Shown here: one piece after another, positions 56,375-64,000 of the stretch
Numbering within the stretch: position 1 is the first letter of the stretch
Layout: every line of letters starts with the position of its first letter
From: an uncultured Monoglobus sp.
Lineage (GTDB): Bacteria; Bacillota; Clostridia; Monoglobales; Monoglobaceae
Length of the DNA stretch: 64,000 nucleotides
Assembly: GCA_947624305.1 (NCBI GenBank)
Contig: CANQKC010000003.1
Location: 1-64,000 of the forward strand
Direction of reading: 5' to 3'
Translations under genes and position numbers: made by a program
The notes under the pieces: model-generated
Seen by the model: the letters and a program-made list of their open reading frames with translations, nothing else
Databases searched by the model: none
What the model was told of the DNA's origin: nothing

Positions 56375-56634
56375 TATATTATCACAAACAGAGCACAAAA
56401 AACCGTACAGTCCCGACAAGAAATTTTACTTTGTCCGATTTCATCGTCATAAAATTTTTAATATGTACTCCAAATATAATAATATGTTTTATTTTTCACA
56501 TAATACTGCAAATGAATATCAAATATTATACAACAAAATGCGAATTTTGTCAATAGTAAATTTATTTACTAAACACCTTTATAAATTATATCCGTATGAT
56601 ATGATAAAGAAAAAGTGAAAAGCGGTAATATAAT
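56375..56634. other. AT-rich intergenic region without a gene
   Basis: 260 bp between two divergent regulator genes, very AT-rich. A weak TTGTCA at about 56547 could be the -35 of the XRE gene. No gene, hairpin or repeat that I would defend. Confidence 0.4.
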
Positions 56635-56835
56635 ATGAAATATATCAAAAAAATCCGCGATCTGAGGGAGGATAACGATTTAACACAGGCTCAGGTCGCA
56701 AAGCTCCTGGGCACGTCCCAGACAATGTATGCCAGATATGAGCGCGGCGCGAATGAGCTGCCCATTCATCACCTGGTCAAGCTGTGCGAAATTTATGACG
56801 TGTCCGCCGACTATATCCTGGATATTGAAAAATAA
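56635..56835 (+). CDS. small XRE-family regulator
   Basis: 66 residues, a lone Cro/C1 helix-turn-helix: IRDLREDNDLTQAQVAKLLG, TSQTMYARYERGANELPIHH, LVKLCEIYDVSADYILDIEK. It is divergent from the WYL gene and ends at a terminator shared with typA. A ribosome site is weak (AGCGGTAATATA). Confidence 0.85.
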   Translation: MKYIKKIRDLREDNDLTQAQVAKLLGTSQTMYARYERGANELPIHHLVKLCEIYDVSADYILDIEK

Positions 56836-56856
56836 AAAGCGCCCTCGGCGCTTTTT
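56834..56856. terminator. bidirectional terminator between XRE and typA
   Basis: AAAAAGCGCC-CTC-GGCGCTTTTT, 10-bp stem, overlapping the last bases of both convergent genes. Confidence 0.85.
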
Positions 56857-58672
56857 ATGCTTTTGCGCGCGCTTTGGCGCGCAGCTGATTGTTCAGTATC
56901 TTTTTTCGTATTCTGAGATGGTTCGGCGTTACCTCCAAGAGCTCGTCGTCGGCCAGAAACTCGAGGCAGGCCTCAAGGCTCATCTGTATCGGCGGCGTGA
57001 GCTTTAAGGCCTCGTCGCTGCCCGACGCGCGGGTGTTGGTTAGCTGTTTTTTCTTGCAGACATTGACGTTTATGTCCTCGGCCTTGGGATTGACGCCCAC
57101 GACCATGCCCTCGTAGACCTCGACTCCGGGGCCGATAAACAGAGAGCCGCGGTCCTGAACCTTAAACAGGCCGTATCCCACGGCCTCGCCGGTCTCAAAT
57201 GCGACAAGCGAGCCTGTGTGGCGGCTGTGGATCTCGCCCTTATACGGCTGATAGTCATAGAACACCGAGCTCAATATTCCCTCGCCCTTGGTGTCGGTCA
57301 AAAACTCGCTTCTGTAACCCAAAAGTCCCCGCGACGGAATGAGATACTCAAGACGCATGCGCGAGCCCTGCGGCGCCATCGACTGCATCTCGCCCTTTCT
57401 GCTGCCTATTTTTTCCATGACCGCGCCCACGCTTTCCTCGGGCACGTCGATCACGAGCTTTTCGATCGGCTCGCATTTTTGGCCGTCGATCTCCTTATAA
57501 AGCACCTTGGGGGTTCCGACCATGAACTCATAGCCCTCGCGGCGCATGGTCTCGATCAGGATAGAGATATGCATCTCGCCTCTGCCCGCCACGCGGAAGC
57601 TGTCGGTGGTCTCGCCGTCGGAGACGCGCAGCGACACGTCCTTCAAAAGCTCGCGGCTGAGCCTGTCTCTTATCTGTCTTGAAGTGACAAACTTGCCGTC
57701 TCTGCCCGCGAACGGGCCGTCGTTTACAGAGAAGGTCATCTCGATCGTCGGCTCGCTTATCTTCACGAACGGCAGCGCCTCAACGCGGTCGGGCGCGCAG
57801 ATCGTGTCGCCTATGGTGATGTCGGGAATACCCGAGAAGCAGATTATGTCGCCCACCTCGGCCTCGTCAACAGCCGTGCGGCCAAGGCCGTCTATTTGAT
57901 AGAGGTTGACCATTTTGGCCTTGTAGGGCTCGTGGTTCTCGTGGTACTCGGCCACCTCAACCTCCTGGTTCTGCGTTATTCTGCCGCGCTCGATGCGGCC
58001 TATGCCTATTCTGCCGACATAGTCGTTATAGTCTATCGAGGACACCAGCATCTGAAGCGGGCCGTTCTCGTCGCCCTCGGGCGCGGGGATATAATTTTTT
58101 ATGGTCTCAAAGAGGACCTTGAGGTCCTTTCCTTCCTCATACTGCGAAAGCGACGCGGTGCCCGCTCTGCCCGAGCAGAACAATATCGGGCTTTCAAGCT
58201 GCTCGTCGTTCGCGTCAAGGTCAATAAGCAGATCGAGGATCTCGTCGGGGATCTCGTCAAGTCTCGCGTCGGGACGGTCTATCTTGTTGACCACAACGAT
58301 GACCCTGTGGTTCATCTCAAGCGCCTTTCCGAGCACAAATCTTGTCTGCGGCATGGGGCCCTCGGCGGCGTCCACCAAAAGGATTACGCCGTTCACCATC
58401 TTGAGTATGCGCTCGACCTCGCCGCTGAAATCGGCGTGTCCGGGCGTGTCGATGATATTCATCTTTATGCCTTCATAGTAAACCGAGGTGTTTTTTGAAA
58501 GGATAGTTATTCCCCTCTCGCGCTCAAGGTCGTTGCTGTCCATGACACGCTCCTCAACCACCTGATTTTCGCGGTACACGCCGCCCTGCTTGAGCATCTC
58601 GTCGACCAGCGTGGTCTTGCCGTGGTCAACGTGGGCGATTATCGCTATGTTTCTTAAATCCTCTCTTATCAT
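56855..58672 (-). CDS. typA: ribosome-associated GTPase TypA/BipA
   Basis: 605 residues. EF-G-like GTPase aiding ribosome assembly and stress or cold growth. P-loop AHVDHGKTTLVDEML, switch I ERERGITILSKNTSV, DTPGHADF, NKIDRPDAR; domains III-V with GRGEMHISILIETMRREGYE and the TypA-specific C-terminal domain MVVGVNPKAEDINVNVCKKK. ATG 58672 (MIREDLRN) is the normal start. Confidence 0.96.
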   Translation of the reverse strand: MIREDLRNIAIIAHVDHGKTTLVDEMLKQGGVYRENQVVEERVMDSNDLERERGITILSKNTSVYYEGIKMNIIDTPGHADFSGEVERILKMVNGVILLVDAAEGPMPQTRFVLGKALEMNHRVIVVVNKIDRPDARLDEIPDEILDLLIDLDANDEQLESPILFCSGRAGTASLSQYEEGKDLKVLFETIKNYIPAPEGDENGPLQMLVSSIDYNDYVGRIGIGRIERGRITQNQEVEVAEYHENHEPYKAKMVNLYQIDGLGRTAVDEAEVGDIICFSGIPDITIGDTICAPDRVEALPFVKISEPTIEMTFSVNDGPFAGRDGKFVTSRQIRDRLSRELLKDVSLRVSDGETTDSFRVAGRGEMHISILIETMRREGYEFMVGTPKVLYKEIDGQKCEPIEKLVIDVPEESVGAVMEKIGSRKGEMQSMAPQGSRMRLEYLIPSRGLLGYRSEFLTDTKGEGILSSVFYDYQPYKGEIHSRHTGSLVAFETGEAVGYGLFKVQDRGSLFIGPGVEVYEGMVVGVNPKAEDINVNVCKKKQLTNTRASGSDEALKLTPPIQMSLEACLEFLADDELLEVTPNHLRIRKKILNNQLRAKARAKA

Positions 58673-58732
58673 AAAAACCAAAGTCTCCTTTACGTCAGAG
58701 CCCGCGCGGATACCCGCGGGTTAAAATTTTCC

Positions 58733-58761
58733 AAAAAGAAGCGCCCGTTTAAAGCGCTTCT
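58733..58761 (-). terminator. terminator between ispE and typA
   Basis: AAGCGC/GCGCTT with a 9-nt loop, then CTTTTTGG. It lies at the very start of the predicted typA transcript, so it probably ends ispE transcripts. Confidence 0.6.
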
Positions 58762-58764
58762 GAT

Positions 58765-58793
58765 ATTATAGCACATATGAAATTGTCTGTAAA
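58765..58793 (-). promoter_or_regulatory. typA promoter
   Basis: TTTACA (58788-58793), 17-bp spacer, TATAAT (58765-58770). Confidence 0.7.
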
Positions 58794-58846
58794 TGCCAAA
58801 TATAATCAAAAATCACGCCGCTCGGGCCCCGCGATTGGTCATTTTC

Positions 58847-59701
58847 CTACACAACCCACAGCCCGCCGCGGTCGGGGACCGCCGCCGCGAATTTTTCCTT
58901 TGCCGCCTCCGCGGCTCCGCGGCTGTCAAATATCCCGAATACCGCGCTGCCGCTGCCGCTCATCAGGGCGTATTCCGCGCCGAGGGCCGAAAGCCGCTCC
59001 TTATACTCCGCGATCTCGGGGCAGACGGGGATCGAAACACCCTCAAACACGTTGCCCATGCTTTCAAACATTCCGCGCCTGTCGCCGCGCCTAATCGCGT
59101 CGACCAGTCTGTCAACGTCCATTCCGTCGGGCTTTTTTGAAAAATCGAGGTTTTCATAGGCCCATTTGGTTGATATGCTCTTTTCGGGCTTCGCGATAAC
59201 AAAGCTCATCGCGGGCGGATCGGGAAGCGGGGTCAGTTTCTCGCCTATGCCCTCGGCGAGGGCGCAGCAGTCCATAACGCAGAACGGCACGTCGGCGCCG
59301 AGCCTGAGCCCGATCTCAAGCCTCTTTTCGAGGGAGAGCGGATTTCCCAGAAGCTCGTCAAGCATGTTTATGACTCCGGCGGCGTCCGCGCTTCCGCCCG
59401 CCATTCCCGCGCCCATAGGCACCCGCTTTTCAATAAATATATCGCAGCCGCAGTCCGCGCCCGCGGCGGCGAGCGCGGCCTCGGCGGCCCGATAGGCTAT
59501 GTTCTCGCGGCCACGGGGCATGTCCGCGTCGCTGCCCGCGAGGACGATTTTTCCGTCGCTTCTTAGCGACACCCGGACCTCGTCTCCGAAGTCCACGCGC
59601 ATCATTACCATGCGCACCGTATGGTAGCCGCTTGGCAGCCGATCGAGCACGTCGATCGCCAGATTAATTTTCGCTTTGCAAAGTCTTGTCAATGAATTCA
59701 T
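58847..59701 (-). CDS. ispE: 4-diphosphocytidyl-2-C-methyl-D-erythritol kinase
   Basis: GHMP kinase (284 aa) of the MEP pathway, phosphorylating CDP-ME. Conserved parts: CKAKINLAIDVLDRLPSGYH, the ATP loop VPMGAGMAGGSADAAGVINM, GADVPFCVMD and the late ALMSGSGSAVFGIF. Works downstream of Dxr. Preceded by a short ORF in the same transcript. Confidence 0.95.
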   Translation of the reverse strand: MNSLTRLCKAKINLAIDVLDRLPSGYHTVRMVMMRVDFGDEVRVSLRSDGKIVLAGSDADMPRGRENIAYRAAEAALAAAGADCGCDIFIEKRVPMGAGMAGGSADAAGVINMLDELLGNPLSLEKRLEIGLRLGADVPFCVMDCCALAEGIGEKLTPLPDPPAMSFVIAKPEKSISTKWAYENLDFSKKPDGMDVDRLVDAIRRGDRRGMFESMGNVFEGVSIPVCPEIAEYKERLSALGAEYALMSGSGSAVFGIFDSRGAAEAAKEKFAAAVPDRGGLWVV

Positions 59702-59718
59702 AATTTTTATTTACGGGT

Positions 59719-59784
59719 TTACGCGGAGCTGCGTTCCCGACGCTGTCGTTTTTCACGACGAACCAAAGCCAAAAATCTTTTCAT
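59719..59784 (-). CDS. 21-residue basic peptide before ispE (candidate)
   Basis: MKRFLALVRREKRQRRERSS plus a final Ala. AAGGGAG lies 8 bases before the ATG and a near-consensus promoter 33 bp upstream, so it is the first translatable frame of the ispE transcript and ends 17 bp before it. It could be a leader peptide or the remains of a gene; conservation is unknown. Confidence 0.35.
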   Translation of the reverse strand: MKRFLALVRREKRQRRERSSA

Positions 59785-59816
59785 AACATTTCTCCCTTAA
59801 AATTGCTGTTACCGTA

Positions 59817-59845
59817 ATTATAACTCAAACGCGCGTTTTCGTCAA
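59817..59845 (-). promoter_or_regulatory. promoter of the short ORF-ispE transcript
   Basis: TTGACG (59840-59845), 17-bp spacer, TATAAT (59817-59822). Confidence 0.8.
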
Positions 59846-59871
59846 CAATTTTCGCGAAATATGCGAAGGTT

Positions 59872-61248
59872 TTATTCGTTCAAAAATCTTCGCATTATGT
59901 TCCTCGCTATCGGGGCGGCGGTTCGGCCGCCGGGCGTGCCGTTGTTCTCAAGCAGCACTGCCACGCAGATCCTCGGACTTTCAGCCGGGGCGTAGCCCAC
60001 GAACCACGAATGATCCTCGCCGCTCTCGGTCTCGGCCGTGCCGGTCTTGCCCGCGACGGTGATCCCGTCGATCTGCGCCGTTGTTCCGGTACCTTCCTCA
60101 ACGACCCCGATCATCATATCCTGCACATACGCGGCGCATGCCACGCCCGCGCTCTCATAGAGCACGCTCGGACGCGTCTGGCCTATCACCGTCCCGTTCT
60201 CGGTGGTCACGGTCTCGACCAGATACGGCTTCATCATCCGTCCGCCGTTGGCTATCGCAGCTCCCATCATGGCGACGTGCAAAGGCGTCATAACAAGCCC
60301 GCCCTGACCGATCGACACTAAAGCCGCGTCGAGGTCGGTCATTCTCTTGTACTGAATTTCGCTTTTTGATGTGGGTATGTCAAATTCTATATCCTTGTTC
60401 ACGCCGAATTTTTCCGCCTCGGCTCTGACCCCGTCCGCGCCCATTTCATAGCCCAGACTGCAGAACACATAGTTGCTCGACTCCTCAAACGCGGTTTTTA
60501 TGTCAATGCTGCCGAAGGCCTCGCCTCCGTAATTGCTGACCTCGACGTCGCCCTTTTTGAACACGCCGGGATCGTCGAAGGTCTCGGTCGTCCTGCCGTT
60601 TTCGTAAACCGCGGCGGAGGTCGCTATCTTATAGGTGGAGCCCGGCGGGTAGAGGCCGCGCGTGGCGCGGGCCAGAAACGGCGAGTCGGGGTCCTCCATT
60701 ATTTCCTCCCAATCCTCCTCGATCGAGCTCGGGTCAAAATCCGGAAGGCTGACCATGGCCAAGATCTGGCCTGTCGTGGGCTCGATCGCCACGATCGCGC
60801 CGTGTCTGCCGTCAAGCTGGTCATAGGCGTACTCCTGGAGATAATCGAGGATCGTCAGATGCAGATCGTTGCCCGGGCGAATATCGCCGATAGTCAGGCC
60901 GATGTTCCCCTTGCCGATAAGGTCGCTGTCGCGGGTCATCTCAAGCTGCGTCTTGCCGTAGACCTGAGACGAATAGCCGATAACATGCGAGTACAGCCTG
61001 CCGCGCGGATAGCGGCGGATGCGCGAGCCGTCGCTGCCTATCTCGGTCTCGGCAAGAAGCTCGCCCTCGCTCGAATATATGCTGCCGCGCTTTATCTTCT
61101 GCTCGCTCTCCCACTGGCGGCGGTTGTATGAGTTGGTGTAAACGCTCTGCGCCCTGAACATATTGAACCAGAGCAGATACGAGGCCAACGCCAAAAACAG
61201 CAGCGCGATGACTACCAGAACTCTTATGATGCGCTTATTAACGTTCAT
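59872..61248 (-). CDS. penicillin-binding protein, transpeptidase (PbpA type)
   Basis: Class B PBP of 458 residues: one N-terminal membrane helix (VLVVIALLFLALASYLLWFN), a short dimerisation domain, and a transpeptidase domain with STYK in PPGSTYKIATSA, SSN in FEESSNYVFCSL and KTGT in VAGKTGTAETESG. No PASTA repeats. It overlaps the FtsW/RodA gene by 11 bp, the usual pairing of polymerase and cross-linker. Cross-links peptidoglycan during elongation or division. Confidence 0.93.
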   Translation of the reverse strand: MNVNKRIIRVLVVIALLFLALASYLLWFNMFRAQSVYTNSYNRRQWESEQKIKRGSIYSSEGELLAETEIGSDGSRIRRYPRGRLYSHVIGYSSQVYGKTQLEMTRDSDLIGKGNIGLTIGDIRPGNDLHLTILDYLQEYAYDQLDGRHGAIVAIEPTTGQILAMVSLPDFDPSSIEEDWEEIMEDPDSPFLARATRGLYPPGSTYKIATSAAVYENGRTTETFDDPGVFKKGDVEVSNYGGEAFGSIDIKTAFEESSNYVFCSLGYEMGADGVRAEAEKFGVNKDIEFDIPTSKSEIQYKRMTDLDAALVSIGQGGLVMTPLHVAMMGAAIANGGRMMKPYLVETVTTENGTVIGQTRPSVLYESAGVACAAYVQDMMIGVVEEGTGTTAQIDGITVAGKTGTAETESGEDHSWFVGYAPAESPRICVAVLLENNGTPGGRTAAPIARNIMRRFLNE

Positions 61249-62521
61249 CCCGTTCCCCCTTTCGCTCGTTCGCGGCGTTGCCTGATTCTGCCAATTCGGT
61301 CTTTGCCGAGATCGCCTGGATTATGCCCAGCGAGGCGAAGCTTATAACTATCGAGGTTCCGCCGTAGCTTATGAACGGCAGAGTTATTCCGGTCAGCGGT
61401 ATCATCTTGGTGACACCGCCGATTATTATAAAGGTCTGAAGCGCGAACATGACCGTCACGCCGAAGCTCACCGCCTTATCAAACGGGTCCTCGGCCATGA
61501 TAGATATTTTAAAGCAGCGGTACGCGATAAGGAAGAACAGCAGGATCACCGCCACTCCGCCGAAAACGCCCATTTCCTCACAGATCGCGGCGAATATGAA
61601 GTCCGAGTGCACCAGCGGGATATAATACGGCGAGCCGTTCCCGAGTCCGCTGCCGAAATAGCCGCCCGACGCGATCGCGAACAGCGACTGCGAGATCTGA
61701 TAACCCCTGTTTGAGATGTCGGACCACGGGTCGAGCCAGTTGGCTATCCTCACCTGAATATGATAGAGGAATTTCCAGCCGAGAAGGCCGATAACGACAA
61801 GCGCGATTATGTTAAGGACCAGCAGCTTGCGGTCGGGCTCATAGACGTATATCATAAACAGATAGATCGAAAACATGACGAGTATCGTGCCCCAGTCGCG
61901 CTGGAGCACCAGAAATCCCACAAAGATATATGTTATGATGAGCGCCGCCCATTTCGGGGCGACCTTGCCGAAAACGGGCTTTGACCAGCTCCCGCTCGCG
62001 TAGCAGGCGAGGCACATAATAAACAGTATCTTGGTGATCTCGGACGGCTGGAACGATATGGCGGAGCCTATCGAGATCCAGTTGCGCGAGCCGTTCACCG
62101 TGTCGCCCAGAACCAGAGTTATCAGAAACAGCAGCGTTCCGCCGATGAAATACAAATACCAGAGCTTGTTCCAGACCCTGACCTTGTAATAGACAAAATA
62201 CGCGATAAAAAACACCGCGCCGCCCGCCAGTATCCAGACGATCTGCCTGAAGCCGTAGCTCAGATCGATCCGGCACAGCAAAAGAACGCCGATGGAAATC
62301 AGCATAAACACCATCAGCATAATAAACTTGTCCCCCATGCGGCCCAGCACCAGCACTGTGTACATCGTCAAAAACAGCGCGAGCACCGCGGCGCCGGTAT
62401 AGAGAACGTTTAAGTTATAATCCTTGTTCATGAACAGCAGCAAAAACCCCAGCGCGTCAAGCAGAATGAGAAGATACGCGGGCTTGCGGTAGCTCACGGA
62501 CTTAAGGCGTTCTATTCCCAT
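61238..62521 (-). CDS. FtsW/RodA/SpoVE family peptidoglycan polymerase
   Basis: SEDS glycosyltransferase of 427 residues with about ten membrane helices. Diagnostic stretches are GDTVNGSRNWISIGSAISFQ and PSEITKILFIM, then the extracellular loop with LFAIASGGYFGSGLGNGSPY and the late TGITLPFISYGGTSIVISFA. Polymerises lipid II. Whether it is FtsW, RodA or SpoVE is undecidable from sequence. Lies between FHA and PBP genes. Confidence 0.95.
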   Translation of the reverse strand: MGIERLKSVSYRKPAYLLILLDALGFLLLFMNKDYNLNVLYTGAAVLALFLTMYTVLVLGRMGDKFIMLMVFMLISIGVLLLCRIDLSYGFRQIVWILAGGAVFFIAYFVYYKVRVWNKLWYLYFIGGTLLFLITLVLGDTVNGSRNWISIGSAISFQPSEITKILFIMCLACYASGSWSKPVFGKVAPKWAALIITYIFVGFLVLQRDWGTILVMFSIYLFMIYVYEPDRKLLVLNIIALVVIGLLGWKFLYHIQVRIANWLDPWSDISNRGYQISQSLFAIASGGYFGSGLGNGSPYYIPLVHSDFIFAAICEEMGVFGGVAVILLFFLIAYRCFKISIMAEDPFDKAVSFGVTVMFALQTFIIIGGVTKMIPLTGITLPFISYGGTSIVISFASLGIIQAISAKTELAESGNAANERKGERDER

Positions 62522-62532
62522 AGTATCACTCC

Positions 62533-62979
62533 TCAGGTTTCAAACACGAAGTTAAGGCCGCCGATCGAGATCACGTCCTCGGGATCTAAGATGACCTCGT
62601 TTAAAATGCGCTTCCCGTTGACCGACGTGCCGTTTCTGCTGCCAAGGTCCTCAAGGTACCATTCGCCCTGTTCGAACCATATTATAAGATGCTTTTGCGA
62701 TACGAACCCCTCGTTTATCACAATGTCGCAGTCGGGGCTCCTGCCGATCACCGCCTCGCCGTAAATGTTGTACCTGCGCTTTAAAGGGCGCGTCGGCTCG
62801 GTGCGCGACTTTGTCGGCCTCAGACTGGCGCAGGCCTCGTCGGCAATGCTGTTGTCCTCAAACCTGCTCATTTTTTTAACGTCAAGATATATCAGCCTGA
62901 TCACGAAAATTATAAACACATAGATTATAACCGTGAAAACATAGCTTAAGATCGTGGATATAAAGCTGTAAACCGTCAT
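62533..62979 (-). CDS. FHA-domain membrane protein
   Basis: 148 residues: an N-terminal membrane helix (YVFTVIIYVFIIFVIRLIYL), then a forkhead-associated domain with the phosphothreonine-binding residues in GEAVIGRSPDCDIVINEGFV, SQKHL and LEDLGSRNGTSVNGKR. The FHA-SEDS-PBP order parallels the FhaB cluster of Actinobacteria, where a Ser/Thr kinase signals to wall synthesis. No kinase is in the window. Confidence 0.92.
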   Translation of the reverse strand: MTVYSFISTILSYVFTVIIYVFIIFVIRLIYLDVKKMSRFEDNSIADEACASLRPTKSRTEPTRPLKRRYNIYGEAVIGRSPDCDIVINEGFVSQKHLIIWFEQGEWYLEDLGSRNGTSVNGKRILNEVILDPEDVISIGGLNFVFET

Positions 62980-63006
62980 TGCCTTCCTCCTTTGCCGGAA
63001 AGGGCC

Positions 63007-64000
63007 TTAATACTCGTTCCAGTAATCGTCGTCCTCGCGCGAATCCGCGGCGTTCTCGTTGACTATCTTATGCTTCTTCTGCATTATGTATAATATTATC
63101 GCGAAAAGTATTCCCACGCCGAAGCATATCAGATAGAGATACACGATCGGCGGTGTTTCAAACTTCATGGTCGAAAGCGGGTTGTAAAACGCCGTGCTTG
63201 ACTTATATCCGCTCTCGCCCGCGTCAAACCCGGTCGGAGCCACCTGACACATGCGGTCAAAAAGGCGGTACAGGAACTCGGCTGCCGAAGCACGGTCAAA
63301 CCGGTTCTCGGTGCTGCACAGCGCCATGCCGTCGTTTATTATTCCCTCGCGGGCGCCAAGTGCCAGCGCGGGAAGCGACTCCTTGTCCATGTACTGGACG
63401 TCGGGATAGTTGATATAAGGGCTCGCGTACGGTCTGTCGCTGTCGTTTCCCATGTCCGGATAGTAATATCCCTTATAGTCCACAAGCAGCGCGAGGCTTT
63501 TGACAAAGCTGTCCTCAAGCCCCACCGCGGAATTGCCGTTGAACCTGAGCCCGCCCTGATCGGTGTAGAGCTGAATATCCGCCTCATCGATCGAGGCGAC
63601 GTAGACCGCCTGCGGGTCCGACTCGTCAATATCGCTGTAGTCAACTCTGGCGTCAGTGTCAACCGTGAAAAGCATTCCCGCGACGGCTCTCGCGGCGTCA
63701 TAGTTGGTGTACTGATCGTCCGGACGGAAACGCGTTCCCGTGGCCGTGAAGTAATCCTTTGAAACGAGCCGCTTGATATGGCTCTGCTCCTCCTCGCCGA
63801 GGCCGTCAATGTCCGTGATCCTCGGCTCGTTCGTCTTGGTCTTGTAAAGCCCGGCGGAGTTGGTCTTAAACTCTATCGCGCCGTTTATCGCGTCATAAAT
63901 GCCGCCGATATTGAAATCCCTGCCGTCACAGGTGTTGTAAACGCTGTCATACTCGCCGCTCGCGGGAATGGCGAAATTCACCTTGGTCGGCAGCTTCTCT
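63007..64000 (-). CDS. SLH-like membrane protein, N-terminus cut by window edge
   Basis: The reading frame is open to the window end (… LPTKVNFAIPASGEYDSVYN), so the gene starts outside. Visible are an SLH-type repeat (RITDIDGLGEEEQSHIKRLV, FRPDDQYTNYDAARAVAGM), a second region ending RFDRASAAEFLYRLF, and a C-terminal membrane helix (PPIVYLYLICFGVGILFAII) with a charged tail. Thus an extracellular SLH part is anchored by the C-terminal helix. It lies upstream of the FHA gene with a 28-bp gap and is probably in the same operon. Confidence 0.7.
   Translation of the reverse strand, partial: EKLPTKVNFAIPASGEYDSVYNTCDGRDFNIGGIYDAINGAIEFKTNSAGLYKTKTNEPRITDIDGLGEEEQSHIKRLVSKDYFTATGTRFRPDDQYTNYDAARAVAGMLFTVDTDARVDYSDIDESDPQAVYVASIDEADIQLYTDQGGLRFNGNSAVGLEDSFVKSLALLVDYKGYYYPDMGNDSDRPYASPYINYPDVQYMDKESLPALALGAREGIINDGMALCSTENRFDRASAAEFLYRLFDRMCQVAPTGFDAGESGYKSSTAFYNPLSTMKFETPPIVYLYLICFGVGILFAIILYIMQKKHKIVNENAADSREDDDYWNEY

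Overview
The window looks like a chromosomal segment of an uncultured, probably gut-associated Clostridia bacterium (Bacillota, Gram-positive type envelope). Supporting signs are the S10-spc-alpha ribosomal cluster with a KOW-domain L14e-like gene and zinc-type S14/L36, the MEP isoprenoid genes (dxr, ispE), SLH-domain surface proteins, copper-amine-oxidase-like stalk domains, pyruvate phosphate dikinase, near-consensus sigma-A promoters (TTGACA-17-TATAAT) and strong GGAGG ribosome binding sites. Coding DNA is fairly GC-rich, while promoters and a few accessory genes are clearly AT-rich. No rRNA, tRNA, CRISPR array, prophage or classical insertion sequence was found.

Layout. 0-4 kb: GH51 arabinofuranosidase and an SLH surface protein. 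4-10.5 kb: the lipid and translation group pyrH-frr-uppS-cdsA-dxr-rseP (minus strand) with two small membrane protein genes. 10.5-13.3 kb: tsaE-tsaB-dacF. 13.4-18.7 kb: plus-strand dCMP deaminase, AddA and an MGDG-synthase-like glycosyltransferase. 18.8-20.9 kb: accessory stretch with a structured leader, a secreted protein, dispersed repeats, and a 27-residue hydrophobic peptide gene facing a promoter-terminator RNA unit. 20.9-30 kb: SLH-M13 peptidase, leuA, ftsK/spoIIIE, GH26-like secreted hydrolase. 30-33 kb: small accessory genes (HicB antitoxin with a Cys-rich partner, antitoxin-like orphan, XRE/DUF2975 operon). 33.1-49.9 kb: one long minus-strand ribosomal superoperon from rpsJ to rplQ with secY, adk, map, infA and rpoA. 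50-54.3 kb: a REP-type tyrosine transposase (RAYT) next to GTAG-headed palindromes, ppdK, tadA and an HPr-like gene. 54.4-56.9 kb: a candidate small RNA and small regulators (XRE, WYL). 56.8-64 kb: typA, ispE, and a cell-wall cluster of FHA, FtsW/RodA, PBP and an SLH membrane protein.

How the parts fit: dxr, ispE, uppS and cdsA feed isoprenoid carrier and phospholipid synthesis; FtsW/RodA, PBP, DacF and FHA build and trim peptidoglycan; SLH and stalk-domain proteins sit on that wall. The most unusual signals are (1) a RAYT with nine GTAG/GTRG-headed palindromes in several clusters, many paired head-to-head or tail-to-tail, (2) a second AT-rich repeat family that supplies or abuts the stop codons of four genes, (3) a hydrophobic micropeptide and a small RNA converging on a shared hairpin, resembling a type I toxin-antitoxin unit, (4) a separate ~128-nt small RNA gene with a perfect promoter, and (5) a leader with mutually exclusive helices, or alternatively a MITE, in front of a secreted protein gene.
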